A DNA stretch of 64,000 nucleotides from Lentilactobacillus parabuchneri DSM 5707 = NBRC 107865 (GCF_001435315.1 NZ_AZGK01000005.1:62001-126000); one strand, 5' to 3'; numbered from the stretch's first letter, positions 16,584 to 25,876 are shown. Numbers and translations are program-made. Notes: generated by a model not told the origin, from the letters alone.

Positions 16584-17195
16584 ATGACAGACAATTCATT
16601 TTACTATTCAAAGAATCCAGACGTTGAATCCAATCCGCTGACGTGGAACTTTTCGTTACTTGGAAACAACTTAGTGTTTACTTCTGACAACGGTGTGTTT
16701 TCTAAACATACCGTTGACTATGGCAGTCGCGTTTTGATTGATTACGTTGACTATGACCGGATCCCCGCCGGTAAAATCCTTGATATGGGAACCGGTTATG
16801 GCCCAATTGGCATTGCGATTGCCAAAGCGTTTCCCAAACGCCAAGTCGACATGGTTGACGTTAATGAGGTTGCTTTGGCATTGGCCAAGAAGAATGCGGC
16901 TGCCAATCAGGTTGACAACGTCAAAATTTTTGAAAGTAATATTTATGATGCAGTCAGTGATTCATATGCCGCAATTATCACCAATCCACCAGTTCGAGCC
17001 GGCAAACAAGTTGTTGAACAGATGATTTCCGGTGCCCGTGACCACCTCGTTTTGGACGGGACACTGACCGTTGTGCTGCAAAAAAAGCAGGGGGCACCAT
17101 CCGCTAAGAAGCTAATGACGCAAGTATTTGGGAATTGCCAAATTTTAAAACGTGACAAAGGTTACTATATTCTACAAAGCATTCAGAAATCGTGA
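16584..17195 (+). CDS. Class I SAM-dependent methyltransferase, RsmC/YbxB-like
   Basis: A 203-residue protein with the SAM-binding motif ILDMGTGYGPIGIA (near residues 68-81) and the catalytic NPPVRAGK (near 135-142), an NPP(Y/F/V) motif typical of N2-guanine rRNA methyltransferases. The family (YbxB in Bacillus, the C-terminal half of RsmC) is thought to methylate a guanine in 16S rRNA; the exact target is not shown here. It diverges from nrdH and is followed 9 bases later by tadA. Confidence 0.85.
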   Translation: MTDNSFYYSKNPDVESNPLTWNFSLLGNNLVFTSDNGVFSKHTVDYGSRVLIDYVDYDRIPAGKILDMGTGYGPIGIAIAKAFPKRQVDMVDVNEVALALAKKNAAANQVDNVKIFESNIYDAVSDSYAAIITNPPVRAGKQVVEQMISGARDHLVLDGTLTVVLQKKQGAPSAKKLMTQVFGNCQILKRDKGYYILQSIQKS

Positions 17196-17204
17196 GGTTG
17201 AATC

Positions 17205-17690
17205 ATGTTTCAAGCAGACGTTCAGTATATGAAGGCCGCCTTGGTCGAAGCACAGAAAGCATTTTTAATTGATGAGGTTCCAATTGGCGCTGTTGTGGTT
17301 CACAATGGTGACATTATTGGACGTGGTCACAATCTTCGGGAGCATTTAAATGACGGTGTCGCCCACGCAGAAATTATGGCCATTGAAGAAGCCTGTGGGG
17401 CATTAAATAGTTGGCGGCTGGTTGATTGCGATCTTTACGTGACGATTGAGCCGTGTTTAATGTGTTCCGGGGCGATCATCAATTCTCGAATCGATAACGT
17501 TTGTTTTGGTGCCCGTGATCCCAAGGCCGGAGCTGTTAAAAGCCTGTATACGGTTCTGGAAGATTCACGCTTGAATCATCGGGTTAATGTGATTGAAGGG
17601 CTACTGAGCGACCAATGCTCACAGATAATGAAGGCCTTTTTTCGGGCTGCTCGACAAAAAAGGAAGAATATCTCTGGCAATTCAAAGTGA
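17205..17690 (+). CDS. tadA: tRNA-specific adenosine deaminase TadA
   Basis: A 161-residue zinc deaminase that converts A34 to inosine in the anticodon of tRNA-Arg(ACG). It has the HAEI motif (near residue 57, zinc His plus catalytic Glu) and PCLMCSGAI (near residues 86-94, two zinc Cys). Length and motifs are standard. It forms a probable operon with the methyltransferase upstream; the SRP RNA gene follows. Confidence 0.95.
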   Translation: MFQADVQYMKAALVEAQKAFLIDEVPIGAVVVHNGDIIGRGHNLREHLNDGVAHAEIMAIEEACGALNSWRLVDCDLYVTIEPCLMCSGAIINSRIDNVCFGARDPKAGAVKSLYTVLEDSRLNHRVNVIEGLLSDQCSQIMKAFFRAARQKRKNISGNSK

Positions 17691-17703
17691 ATTACGTTAT
17701 GAT
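17674..17703 (+). promoter_or_regulatory. Promoter of the SRP RNA gene
   Basis: CTGGCA (17674-17679), an 18-bp spacer and TATGAT (17698-17703), starting inside the end of tadA. It would start transcription close to 17710. Confidence 0.55.
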
Positions 17704-17709
17704 AGATAT

Positions 17710-17806
17710 TGCCGCAAGGCCCTGAGGCAAGGGTCGGGTTACGAACTGTGTCAGGTCCGGAAGGAAGCAGCACTAAGTATCATCAACCTTGTGCCTCTTG
17801 TACATA
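17710..17806 (+). ncRNA. ffs: Signal recognition particle RNA, bacterial small type
   Basis: The core GTCAGGTCCGGAAGGAAGCA (17749-17769 region) with flanking GCACTAAG is the universally conserved SRP RNA apical domain that binds Ffh. GAGGCAAGG (near 17724) pairs with CCTTGTGCCTC (near 17787-17797) to close the long hairpin. The ends are approximate. It sits between tadA and dnaX, as in many Firmicutes. Confidence 0.93.
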
Positions 17807-17815
17807 GAAATTAAG

Positions 17816-17847
17816 CTCTCAGCAGATTCTGCTGGGAGTATTTTTTT
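17816..17847 (+). terminator. Terminator of the SRP RNA gene
   Basis: CTCTCAGCAG (17816-17825) pairs with CTGCTGGGAG (17829-17838) around a 3-base loop, followed by TA and seven T residues. Confidence 0.9.
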
Positions 17848-17894
17848 GTGCGAGTTTTTTTAATTGAAGAGCGGAACATGTTTTCGGATTTATG

Positions 17895-17924
17895 TTGGCA
17901 TTCTTACAAATTTCACTATATAAT
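17895..17924 (+). promoter_or_regulatory. Promoter of the dnaX operon
   Basis: TTGGCA (17895-17900), an 18-bp spacer and TATAAT (17919-17924), about 60 bp before dnaX. Confidence 0.7.
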
Positions 17925-17985
17925 TATTTAGACGTTCCAATTACACTTTTTTGCATTCGGCATTTTTATTTTGGAGGATTTGGTA

Positions 17986-19779
17986 ATGAGCTATCAAGCA
18001 TTATATCGGGTTTGGCGGCCTCAACGCTTTGACGAGATTGTCGGCCAGTCGATTATTACACGAACATTTAAAAACGCTCTAATTACTAAACAAATTAGTC
18101 ATGCTTATTTGTTTACCGGCCCACGAGGCACTGGAAAAACATCTGCAGCCAAAATATTTGCCAAGGCGGTGAACTGTCACTTTTTGAAGGACGGCGAACC
18201 CTGCAACGAATGTGAGACTTGCAAGGCGATTAATGAGGGCAGCTTAAATGATGTCATTGAAATTGATGCTGCCTCGAACAACGGTGTTGAAGAGATCCGA
18301 GACATTCGGGATAAGGCAAAATACGCGCCAACCCAGGCGGACTACAAAGTTTACATTATTGATGAAGTCCACATGCTTTCGACGGGGGCCTTTAATGCAT
18401 TGCTGAAAACACTTGAGGAGCCGCCAACCAACGTTATTTTTATTTTGGCAACGACTGAGCCCCATAAAATCCCGGCAACCATCATTTCGCGGACACAGAA
18501 GTTTGATTTTAAGCGGATCAAGCCTCAGGATATTCTGTCACGAATGGAATATATTCTGGACCAAAAAAAGGTTGCGTATGATGATAAGGCCCTTAAGCTG
18601 ATTGCAAAGGCGGCTGAAGGCGGGATGCGGGATGCACTGAGTATCCTGGATCAGGCCATGTCTTACGGGGATAATCAGATCACATACGAAAACGCCTTGC
18701 TGGTTACTGGCAGCGTCACCAATGAGCTGTTGACAACTTACATGCAACAGGTTGTGGCTAAGGACACCAAAAGCGCCTTGATCACTATTCAAAAGATTTT
18801 GGATGAAGGTAAGGATGCCAGCCGATTTATTGAAGACTTAACCAGTTATTGTCAAGATATTTTGTTGTATCAGCAAGATCCCGGTATCGTTGAGGAAATG
18901 GAATTGGGCGTCATTGACGATCAGTTCAAGGAATTGAGTCAAAAAATCACTGATCAGGAAATTTATCAAATGATCAGCGAATTAAACGCCATTTCAAATT
19001 CATTGAGGTATACCGCCAATCCGGACGTCTATTTGGAAGTTCTGACGGTCAAAATAACGCATTTGGAACAACCAAAATCAACTAGTTCGGCGCCAGCTGC
19101 CGTTCACTCAACGAATCAGCAGGCACCGTCACCTGAGACGACGGTGGAAATCCAACAGTTGACTCAAGAGGTCGATCGGCTCAAAGCTGAAGTTGAGTCA
19201 CTTAAACAGCAGGCTGGTTCGACGGTTGAGACTCCGGCTGTTTCTGAGCCGGCCAAAGCAAGCGCTCCGGCATTGGATACGCACATTGAGTTGGCAAAGA
19301 TTTACCCAATTTTGGGACAGGCCACGCGAAAGCAACTTAATCAATTTAAAGAAATTTGGCCGGATTTGATGAATGCATTGTCGGTCACTCAACGCGCGGT
19401 GATGCATGTATCGTCTCCGGTGGCTGCCAGCGAAGGCGGCGTGATTGTCGCCTTTGAATACCCATTTGTGTATCAAAAGGCGCAGGGAGATTCGGATTTA
19501 AAGGATGCGTTGGAAAATAATCTGGATCGAATTGTCGGCAAAGTACCCCAAATTGTCTTTGTCCCTGAAAATCAATGGCCGGAAATTCGGCATGATTACT
19601 TAGCGAACCATCGCAATCAGCTGAAGGGCAAGAAGGCAGGTTCTAATGATGCCGACCCAAAACCTGATTCCACTGATGACGCTGATGAGCGTCCGGCAGA
19701 CGACGCCGAGACCCAACCCGTTGTCAAAAAAGCCGAGGAATTATTTGGCAAAGACATATTAGATATTAAAAATGATTAA
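17986..19779 (+). CDS. dnaX: DNA polymerase III subunits gamma/tau
   Basis: A 597-residue AAA+ clamp-loader motor that loads the sliding clamp. Walker A is GPRGTGKTSAAK (near residues 45-56), a four-cysteine zinc module follows (CHFLKDGEPCNECETC), Walker B is IIDEVHMLS and the arginine finger is in IISRTQ. The C-terminal third is low-complexity and acidic with a coiled-coil segment (VEIQQLTQEVDRLKAEVESL). ATG 17986 is preceded by TTGGAGG; a TTG at 17971 overlaps that site. It heads a long block with ybaB and recR. An in-phase A AAA AAG heptamer occurs at 18564-18570. Confidence 0.96.
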   Translation: MSYQALYRVWRPQRFDEIVGQSIITRTFKNALITKQISHAYLFTGPRGTGKTSAAKIFAKAVNCHFLKDGEPCNECETCKAINEGSLNDVIEIDAASNNGVEEIRDIRDKAKYAPTQADYKVYIIDEVHMLSTGAFNALLKTLEEPPTNVIFILATTEPHKIPATIISRTQKFDFKRIKPQDILSRMEYILDQKKVAYDDKALKLIAKAAEGGMRDALSILDQAMSYGDNQITYENALLVTGSVTNELLTTYMQQVVAKDTKSALITIQKILDEGKDASRFIEDLTSYCQDILLYQQDPGIVEEMELGVIDDQFKELSQKITDQEIYQMISELNAISNSLRYTANPDVYLEVLTVKITHLEQPKSTSSAPAAVHSTNQQAPSPETTVEIQQLTQEVDRLKAEVESLKQQAGSTVETPAVSEPAKASAPALDTHIELAKIYPILGQATRKQLNQFKEIWPDLMNALSVTQRAVMHVSSPVAASEGGVIVAFEYPFVYQKAQGDSDLKDALENNLDRIVGKVPQIVFVPENQWPEIRHDYLANHRNQLKGKKAGSNDADPKPDSTDDADERPADDAETQPVVKKAEELFGKDILDIKND

Positions 19780-19808
19780 TAAATGACGATTAATGGAGGA
19801 AACCAATT

Positions 19809-20120
19809 ATGATGAACCGTATGAACATGAACAACATGATGAAACAAATGAAGAAGATGCAAAAGGAACTCGGTCAAGAACAAGAGAACTTAAAGCAACA
19901 AGAATTTAAGGGTGTCTCTCCTGATGACATGGTGACGGTGACCTTTAGCGGTGACAAGAAGATGACTGACATTCAAATTAAGCCTGAAGCCATCGATCCT
20001 GATGATCCAGACATGTTGGGCGATTTGGTATTGGCTGCCGTAAACGATGGTCTTACCAAGGTTGATAAAGCGACCCAAGATACAATGGGTAAATATACTA
20101 AAGGGATCCCAGGAATGTAA
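19809..20120 (+). CDS. ybaB: YbaB/EbfC family nucleoid-associated protein
   Basis: A 103-residue protein of the DNA-binding YbaB/EbfC family, found almost everywhere between dnaX and recR. The N-terminus is methionine-rich ([20 protein letters not shown]) and forms the dimer helix; the core [20 protein letters not shown] is conserved. It binds DNA as a tweezer-like dimer; its precise role is unsettled. It begins 29 bases after dnaX with GGAGG upstream and is likely cotranscribed with recR. Confidence 0.93.
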   Translation: MMNRMNMNNMMKQMKKMQKELGQEQENLKQQEFKGVSPDDMVTVTFSGDKKMTDIQIKPEAIDPDDPDMLGDLVLAAVNDGLTKVDKATQDTMGKYTKGIPGM

Positions 20121-20142
20121 GCATTTTTGAAAAGGGGAAACT

Positions 20143-20742
20143 ATGCAATATCCTGAACCAATCGCAAAATTAATTGATAGTTACATGAAGTTGCCGGGGA
20201 TTGGCAGCAAGACCGCGACCCGCTTGGCATTTTACACGGTCGATATGAATGAAGATGATGTCAAGGAGTTCTCCAAAGCATTGGTTGCTACCAAAAACGA
20301 TTTACGTTACTGTTCAATTTGTGGCAATTTAACCGATGAGGATCCCTGTGATATTTGCCGGGACAAAACCCGCGATCAATCAACGATTTTAGTTGTTGAA
20401 GAGCCCAAAGACGTGATGGTTATGGAAAAAGTGCAGGAGTACCATGGGCTATATCACGTGCTGCACGGTGTTTTATCACCTATTGAAGGTAAGGGCCCGG
20501 AAGATTTGAATATTAGTTCTTTGATTAAGCGGCTGCAAAAAAATCAAGACGTCAAAGAAGTCATCGTCGCAACCAATGCCACTCCAGAAGGAGAAGCGAC
20601 AGCGATGTATCTGAGCAAGCTGATTAAGCCGGCCGGCATTAAAGTGACACGGTTGGCCCATGGCCTGTCCGTTGGCTCTGATATCGAGTACGCCGATGAA
20701 ATGACCTTGTTTAAAGCGGTCCAGGGAAGAACTGAAATTTAA
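20143..20742 (+). CDS. recR: Recombination mediator RecR
   Basis: A 199-residue ring-forming protein that works with RecO (and RecF) to load RecA at gaps. It shows the helix-hairpin-helix ([17 protein letters not shown], residues 12-28), a C4 zinc finger ([16 protein letters not shown], near 57-72) and a Toprim domain ([14 protein letters not shown]). It follows ybaB by 22 bases with AAGGGG as ribosome site. Confidence 0.97.
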   Translation: MQYPEPIAKLIDSYMKLPGIGSKTATRLAFYTVDMNEDDVKEFSKALVATKNDLRYCSICGNLTDEDPCDICRDKTRDQSTILVVEEPKDVMVMEKVQEYHGLYHVLHGVLSPIEGKGPEDLNISSLIKRLQKNQDVKEVIVATNATPEGEATAMYLSKLIKPAGIKVTRLAHGLSVGSDIEYADEMTLFKAVQGRTEI

Positions 20743-20772
20743 GCGAATTTAAAAGCGAGGTGGTCAATCAAC

Positions 20773-21039
20773 ATGTTTTTTAATCGATTCAGACGGCAAA
20801 ACGTCAAAAAAGAATACGATCAACGATTGCTTGAGCTGATCAATAGTTTGAAAGAGGAGTGGGATCACGCTTCCCAAACGCAAGAGGCTGTGGCTGATAG
20901 CGATATGGAAATGGAACAAGAGACTGCCTTGGCACGACAAAAGTATTTCTTTATCTATAGAGAAGCCCGGATTAGAAAAATCAAAAACGATCAAATCCAA
21001 CCTTCTGTGATCAGTTACGATCACGATAACTTTGAATAA
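20773..21039 (+). CDS. yaaL: DUF2508 family protein (YaaL-like)
   Basis: An 88-residue protein, mostly charged and helical, matching the YaaL family by position between recR and tmk and by the segment QKYFFIYREARIRKIK. No catalytic motif is visible and the function of the family is unknown. GCGAGGTGG lies before the ATG. A role in recombination or replication is suggested only by its neighbours. Confidence 0.8.
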   Translation: MFFNRFRRQNVKKEYDQRLLELINSLKEEWDHASQTQEAVADSDMEMEQETALARQKYFFIYREARIRKIKNDQIQPSVISYDHDNFE

Positions 21040-21119
21040 TGTGCTGGAATCAAACAACACGTCATTAGACAGTCGAAATGAGTTAAAGTACAATTAACCA
21101 TAGAATTGAGGGAATTGTT

Positions 21120-21770
21120 TTGGATGGTAAATTTATCACGTTTGAAGGACCGGATGGTGCGGGGAAAACGTCCGTTATGAACCAAGTAATCGCCGTGTTT
21201 GATCAAGAACTCGGTGATCGATTACTGGTCACCCGAGAGCCGGGGGGCAACAAAATTTCTGAAGAGATCCGCAGCGTGATTTTGGATCGGAATAATACTG
21301 AAATGGACTATCGGACCGAAGCGTTATTGTATGCGGCAGCCCGCCGTCAGCACCTGGTCGAAACCATCTTACCCGCACTGAAAGATCATAAATTAGTCTT
21401 ATGTGATCGCTACGTTGACAGTTCGGTTGCCTACCAGGGTGCGGGACGTCAGATTGGCATGAGTCAAGTTGCCAGAATGAATGAATTTGCAACAGAGAAA
21501 TTATTGCCGTTTAAAACAATTTATTTTGATATTCCCGTTGAAGTCGGCTTGGAGCGGATCGCCAAGCATCGCGATAGTCGTAAAATTGACCGGTTGGATG
21601 TCGAAACAACCGCTTTTCATAAGCGGGTTCATCAAGGTTACATGAAGATTCGCGATCAAAATGCCGATCGGTTTATCAGTATCGATGCAACGCAGCCAAT
21701 CGATGCGGTGGTTAATGATACAATTACAATTATTCATCAAATTGCCGGCGAATACTTTAAGGAGGATTAA
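21120..21770 (+). CDS. tmk: Thymidylate kinase
   Basis: A 216-residue P-loop kinase that phosphorylates dTMP to dTDP. The P-loop is FEGPDGAGKTS (residues 7-17), the catalytic/LID region includes CDRYVDSSVAYQG (near 96-108), and TREPGG is the dTMP contact region. It starts at TTG (21120) after GAGGGAATTG, a start that gives the expected N-terminus. It is followed 2 bases later by darA, so the two are probably coupled. Confidence 0.96.
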   Translation: MDGKFITFEGPDGAGKTSVMNQVIAVFDQELGDRLLVTREPGGNKISEEIRSVILDRNNTEMDYRTEALLYAAARRQHLVETILPALKDHKLVLCDRYVDSSVAYQGAGRQIGMSQVARMNEFATEKLLPFKTIYFDIPVEVGLERIAKHRDSRKIDRLDVETTAFHKRVHQGYMKIRDQNADRFISIDATQPIDAVVNDTITIIHQIAGEYFKED

Positions 21771-21772
21771 GT

Positions 21773-22099
21773 ATGAAATTAGTCATTGCGATTGTCCAAG
21801 ATAAAGACGCAAACAAGCTTCGTTCGGTCTTTGTTGCCCATAACATCATTGCGACCCGATTTTCAACTACCGGTAGCTTTTTGCGGGCAGGAAACACCAC
21901 TTATTTAGTTGCGGTTGACGATGATAAAGTTGATTTGACGTTGAAGTTGATCAAAGAAACTTGTTCAGCAAGACAGCAATTTATGACACCGCCCGTGAGT
22001 CTGAATGGCGATACCGCTGAACACACTTTTCCAATCGAAGTTCAAGTTGGTGGGGCAACGGTTATGATTTTGCCAATCGAAGCATTTAAGCAGTTTTAG
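21773..22099 (+). CDS. darA: Cyclic di-AMP receptor DarA (PstA/YaaQ, PII-like)
   Basis: A 108-residue PII-like trimeric protein. The pattern KLVIAIVQDKDANKL at the start, FSTTGSFLRAGNTTYLVAVDD in the first half and VQVGGATVMILPIEAFKQF at the end is that of the YaaQ/DarA family, shown in Bacillus, Listeria and Staphylococcus to bind c-di-AMP. It lies between tmk and holB as in Bacillus. The downstream target of DarA is not settled; a KimA-type potassium transporter, another c-di-AMP target, lies at 32.9 kb. Confidence 0.93.
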   Translation: MKLVIAIVQDKDANKLRSVFVAHNIIATRFSTTGSFLRAGNTTYLVAVDDDKVDLTLKLIKETCSARQQFMTPPVSLNGDTAEHTFPIEVQVGGATVMILPIEAFKQF

Positions 22100-22110
22100 A
22101 AGGGAACGTT

Positions 22111-23136
22111 ATGGAACAAAATATTGTTAACGTTGCTGAAACTAAACAACCGACAATTTTTAAGCAGTTTATGAATCTGGTTAAACGAAACGAATTGTCT
22201 CACGCCTATTTGTTTACTGGTGAAGACGGTGCCGGTCAATTTTCAGTCGCAATGGGGGTTGCCATGCGGCTTTTTTGTACGAATGTTCAAAATGGCATGC
22301 CGTGTGGTCAATGTCCCGAGTGCCGACGAATCATGAATTATGACCACCCAGACGTCGTCATGACCAAGCCGGATGGGCTAAGTATCAAAGTTGACCAAAT
22401 CCGTCACGTTAAAAGTGAATTTACTAAGAGCGCCATGGAAGGATCCAAAAAGGTCTTCATTATTTCCGAAGCTGAAAAAATGACGACCGGCGCAGCGAAC
22501 AGCTTATTGAAGTTTATTGAGGAACCGACCGGAAACGTCGTCTCGTTTCTGATCAGTAAGAACCGGAATTTGGTGTTGCCAACGATTATTTCCAGAACCC
22601 AAGTGGTTGAATTCCCCAGCTTGAGCAAAAAATTGATGGTTGAAGAATTAAAATCAAGTGGGGTTAAGCCCAGTGAAGTCAATTTGATGATTTCAATCAC
22701 CAATAGCATGGACGAAATCAACGAATGGCTCAAAGATGACTGGTTTGAAAATACCCAACGGTTGCTCGAAAAGTGGTTTACCTATTTGGTAAAGAGTGAT
22801 GCGATGGCCATGCCGTTTATTCAAATGTCCTTGATGCCATTAATTACTAATAAAGAACGACAACGGATTGTCATCTCAATGATGATTAGTTTGTTTGATG
22901 ATGTGTTACAAATGAAGTACGAAACATTGAGTGCGGATCAAGTTAAGTACCCCGGCATCCTGGAACAAACCAAACAGGCTGCAACCAAATGGAACAACGA
23001 CCAGGTGTTGGCCATGCTCGACGAATTATTGAATATGAACAGCAGTATGAACGTTAACGTAAACTTTCAAAACATCATTGAATCAGTGACGCTAAAGATT
23101 CTCACAATCAGTCAGTCAGAGTTTGTTAAAGGGTGA
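22111..23136 (+). CDS. holB: DNA polymerase III subunit delta'
   Basis: A 341-residue clamp-loader stator related to DnaX. The P-loop region reads TGEDGAGQFS, without the usual GK(S/T), as expected for the non-ATPase delta' subunit. A zinc module (CTNVQNGMPCGQCPEC) and the conserved IISRTQ arginine finger are present. It follows darA by 11 bases and precedes yabA. Delta' contacts the DnaX ring and supplies the arginine finger to its neighbour. Confidence 0.95.
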   Translation: MEQNIVNVAETKQPTIFKQFMNLVKRNELSHAYLFTGEDGAGQFSVAMGVAMRLFCTNVQNGMPCGQCPECRRIMNYDHPDVVMTKPDGLSIKVDQIRHVKSEFTKSAMEGSKKVFIISEAEKMTTGAANSLLKFIEEPTGNVVSFLISKNRNLVLPTIISRTQVVEFPSLSKKLMVEELKSSGVKPSEVNLMISITNSMDEINEWLKDDWFENTQRLLEKWFTYLVKSDAMAMPFIQMSLMPLITNKERQRIVISMMISLFDDVLQMKYETLSADQVKYPGILEQTKQAATKWNNDQVLAMLDELLNMNSSMNVNVNFQNIIESVTLKILTISQSEFVKG

Positions 23137-23143
23137 TAAAAAC

Positions 23144-23476
23144 GTGGACAGTCAGAGCTTATACGATGAATTAAAACAAATGGACACACAACTTAGTTCC
23201 AACGCCGCAAACTTTTCCCACCTCCATGAATCATTGATCGGCTTGATGGAAAAAAACGCGGAGCTGGAAATTGAAAATCAGCATCTACGGGATCGAATTA
23301 ATCAGATAACTGAAAAAATGGATAGCAACTCACCCCGCCTGTCTAAGTCGAGAAAGAACTTAGAAAAGCTTTATAACCAAGGCTTTCATGTATGCAGCTC
23401 GTATTATGGTAAGCGTCGGGAAAACGGTGAGGACTGTATTTTCTGTACCGATATTATTTATGGCAAACGTCATTAA
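23144..23476 (+). CDS. yabA: Replication initiation control protein YabA
   Basis: A 110-residue negative regulator of initiation that binds DnaA and DnaN. The N-terminal half is a coiled coil (LMEKNAELEIENQHLRDRIN); the C-terminal domain has the zinc-binding pattern H-x-C...CxxC (FHVCSS then CIFC, residues 87-103). I place the start at GTG 23144 after AAAGGG; an earlier in-frame TTG at 23123 overlaps holB. It sits between holB and rsmI, the standard location. Confidence 0.93.
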   Translation: MDSQSLYDELKQMDTQLSSNAANFSHLHESLIGLMEKNAELEIENQHLRDRINQITEKMDSNSPRLSKSRKNLEKLYNQGFHVCSSYYGKRRENGEDCIFCTDIIYGKRH

Positions 23477-23486
23477 GGAGTCAACA

Positions 23487-24362
23487 TTGGAAACGCAACG
23501 AAGCTTTGATTCTTCAACTCAATATGGGATTTTATACCTGGTACCAACGCCGATCGGGAATCTTGACGACATGACGTTTCGTGCCGTCAAAATACTTCAG
23601 GAAGCCGATTTGATTGCGGCGGAAGACACGCGAAACACCCAGAAACTGCTCAATCATTTTGATATTAAAACCAAACAGATTAGCTTTCATGAGCACAACA
23701 CCGCTCAACGGATTCCGGAATTGATCGAGAAGTTAAAGCAGGGCGTGACAATCGCGCAAGTGAGTGATGCAGGGATGCCGTCCATTAGTGATCCCGGCCA
23801 TGAATTGGTGATGGCGTGTGTGAAAGAACAAATCAATGTTGTGCCACTTCCTGGTGCCAATGCCGGAATCACGGCGTTAATTGCCTCAGGAGTTGCGCCC
23901 CAGCCATTTTACTTTTACGGGTTTCTTTCCCGGAAACCTAAAGAGCAGCGGGAAGAACTCGATGCACTGCGCACCAAGCCCGAAACAATGATTTTCTATG
24001 AAGCGCCACATCGGTTGAAGAAGACTCTAAAAACTTTGGAAGGCCAGCTTGGATCTGCTCGAAAGGGTGCTCTGTGCCGGGAGTTGACCAAAAAGCATGA
24101 AGAATTTATTCGCGGGAGTCTTTCGGAACTCAACGAATGGGCCAATTCCAATGAAGTTCGTGGGGAATTTGTTATTATAGTGTCAGGTAATGACCAGCCT
24201 GAAATTGAGGCTGTCGACCCACTCGCCGGAATGACCATTGACCAGCAGGTTGATTTCTATATTCAAAATGATCTGAGTGTTAACGAAGCAATTAAGCGGG
24301 TTGCTAAAGCGCATCATTTACGTAAGCAAGTTGTTTATAATCAATACCACGACATCAAATAG
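23487..24362 (+). CDS. rsmI: 16S rRNA (cytidine-1402-2'-O)-methyltransferase
   Basis: A 291-residue tetrapyrrole-methylase-fold enzyme that 2'-O-methylates C1402 in the decoding centre. It has LVPTPIGNLDDMTFRA (residues 13-28), the AEDTRNTQKLL motif, SDAGMPSISDPG and the SAM-binding PLPGANAGITAL. It starts at TTG (23487) after TAAGGAG; the frame is open upstream but overlaps yabA and is not family-like. It is the last of the dnaX-to-rsmI block before the thioesterase. Confidence 0.96.
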   Translation: METQRSFDSSTQYGILYLVPTPIGNLDDMTFRAVKILQEADLIAAEDTRNTQKLLNHFDIKTKQISFHEHNTAQRIPELIEKLKQGVTIAQVSDAGMPSISDPGHELVMACVKEQINVVPLPGANAGITALIASGVAPQPFYFYGFLSRKPKEQREELDALRTKPETMIFYEAPHRLKKTLKTLEGQLGSARKGALCRELTKKHEEFIRGSLSELNEWANSNEVRGEFVIIVSGNDQPEIEAVDPLAGMTIDQQVDFYIQNDLSVNEAIKRVAKAHHLRKQVVYNQYHDIK

Positions 24363-24371
24363 AAAGAAGTA

Positions 24372-25151
24372 ATGTCTATGCCAGCCCATCACTTTAGTGA
24401 AATCCACACCATCCCATTTTATGAATGCGATGTTAATAACCGTATTACGATTCCGATGCTGATTAACATTTTGATTTTGGCGTCTGAACACCAAAATGAA
24501 AAACTCGGTGTTGATCAACGATATTTGATTGATAAATATGGCATTGGGTGGGTTGTTACTTCATATTCGATTCACATTACCAAGCTGCCGCAAAAAGACA
24601 TGAAAGTTGAAATGACGACTCGGGGAACCTCTTATAACCGTTACTTTGCTTATCGAGAGTTTTGGTTACATGACGAAGCTGGGAACGAATTAGTCAAGGT
24701 CGAAAGCATCTGGGTTTTAATGGATGAAAAGGCCCGTAAAATTACGGCGATTGCAGACGACGTGATTGCCCCGTACCAGTCCGAAAAGGTCCGCAGAATA
24801 CCACGGCTGCCGCGACCGGATAAGATTGAAGAAACAAGTCAAGCCACGGCCAAACAATATCGGGTTAGATGGAGTGACATTGATTTTAACGGCCACGTCA
24901 ATAATTCCCGTTATCCTGAATGGATGTTGGATGCACTGCCAATGACCTTTTTAAATGCGCACGAACCGGCCAACATTGATATCCGTTTTGAAAATGAAGT
25001 CACATATGGAAGCATGGTGACGAGTTCGGTAGTTGTCGATTCTTCAGATAATGATAGAATTAAAACAGTGCACGACATTACATCCAACGATGTGCTCTCA
25101 GCTACGGCATCGATCATTTGGAAAGAAAGTAAAGCAAAGGGTAACGATTAA
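24372..25151 (+). CDS. Acyl-ACP thioesterase
   Basis: A 259-residue double hot-dog protein of the FatA/FatB-like bacterial family that hydrolyses acyl-ACP to free fatty acid. The N-terminal hot-dog includes NILILASEHQNEKLG, and the second hot-dog carries DIDFNGHVNNSRYPEWMLD (near residues 172-190), the Asn/His region of the active site. Chain-length specificity cannot be told. It follows rsmI by 9 bases and precedes tsaB by 2, so it is in the same operon. Confidence 0.9.
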   Translation: MSMPAHHFSEIHTIPFYECDVNNRITIPMLINILILASEHQNEKLGVDQRYLIDKYGIGWVVTSYSIHITKLPQKDMKVEMTTRGTSYNRYFAYREFWLHDEAGNELVKVESIWVLMDEKARKITAIADDVIAPYQSEKVRRIPRLPRPDKIEETSQATAKQYRVRWSDIDFNGHVNNSRYPEWMLDALPMTFLNAHEPANIDIRFENEVTYGSMVTSSVVVDSSDNDRIKTVHDITSNDVLSATASIIWKESKAKGND

Positions 25152-25153
25152 TC

Positions 25154-25876
25154 ATGAAAATTTTAGCAATTGATACATCGAATCGGCCACTTTCCGTCGC
25201 TGTTATGGAAGATGACCGTTTATTAGCGGAAACGACGTTAACCACGCATAGAAAGCACGCAGAATTTTTGATGCCGGTCATTGAAGACTTGGTTCAAAAA
25301 TCTGATTTGCAGCCAACGGATTTACAGCGGGTTGTCGTCGCCGACGGGCCAGGATCCTACACAGGGATTCGCATGGCAGTGACAGCGGGGAAAACAATCG
25401 CTAAAACGCTTGGCATTGAGTTGGTGACGGTTTCGAGCCTATTAAATTTGGCCCTTAATATTGAAAAAGAAGGGGTTTTGATCAACCCAATTTTTGATGG
25501 TCGAAACCAAAACATGTTCACCGGCCTTTATCGGTGGAACGATGGTGTCATTGAGTCCGTGATTGAAGATCAGCACATCAACTTAACTGACTGGCTGAAA
25601 TTAATTAGCTCTTATGACCAACCGATTATCATTTCCGGTGACACGGATTCATTTGAAGACGGGATGCGGTCTGTTTTACATAGTCGTTTAATCGTCGCTG
25701 ATTCATTAGCAGCAATTCCCAGTGCCGCCAAGCTCGGTCGCTATGGGCGATCAAAGTCGCCGGTGACAAACGTTGATGCGGTTGTCCCCAGATACTTGAG
25801 ATTGACCAAGGCGGAGGCCGATTGGAAAAAATTACATCCTAACGAGGATACGCATGATTATGTTGAAAAAATTTAA
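25154..25876 (+). CDS. tsaB: tRNA t6A synthesis protein TsaB
   Basis: A 240-residue ASKHA-fold partner of TsaD in making threonylcarbamoyl-adenosine at position 37 of ANN-decoding tRNAs. It starts MKILAIDTSNRPLSVAVMED and contains VADGPGSYTGIRMAVTAGKT (near residues 62-81), both signature segments. It overlaps the next gene (rimI) by 23 bases, which indicates coupling. TsaE and TsaC are not in the window. Confidence 0.95.
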   Translation: MKILAIDTSNRPLSVAVMEDDRLLAETTLTTHRKHAEFLMPVIEDLVQKSDLQPTDLQRVVVADGPGSYTGIRMAVTAGKTIAKTLGIELVTVSSLLNLALNIEKEGVLINPIFDGRNQNMFTGLYRWNDGVIESVIEDQHINLTDWLKLISSYDQPIIISGDTDSFEDGMRSVLHSRLIVADSLAAIPSAAKLGRYGRSKSPVTNVDAVVPRYLRLTKAEADWKKLHPNEDTHDYVEKI

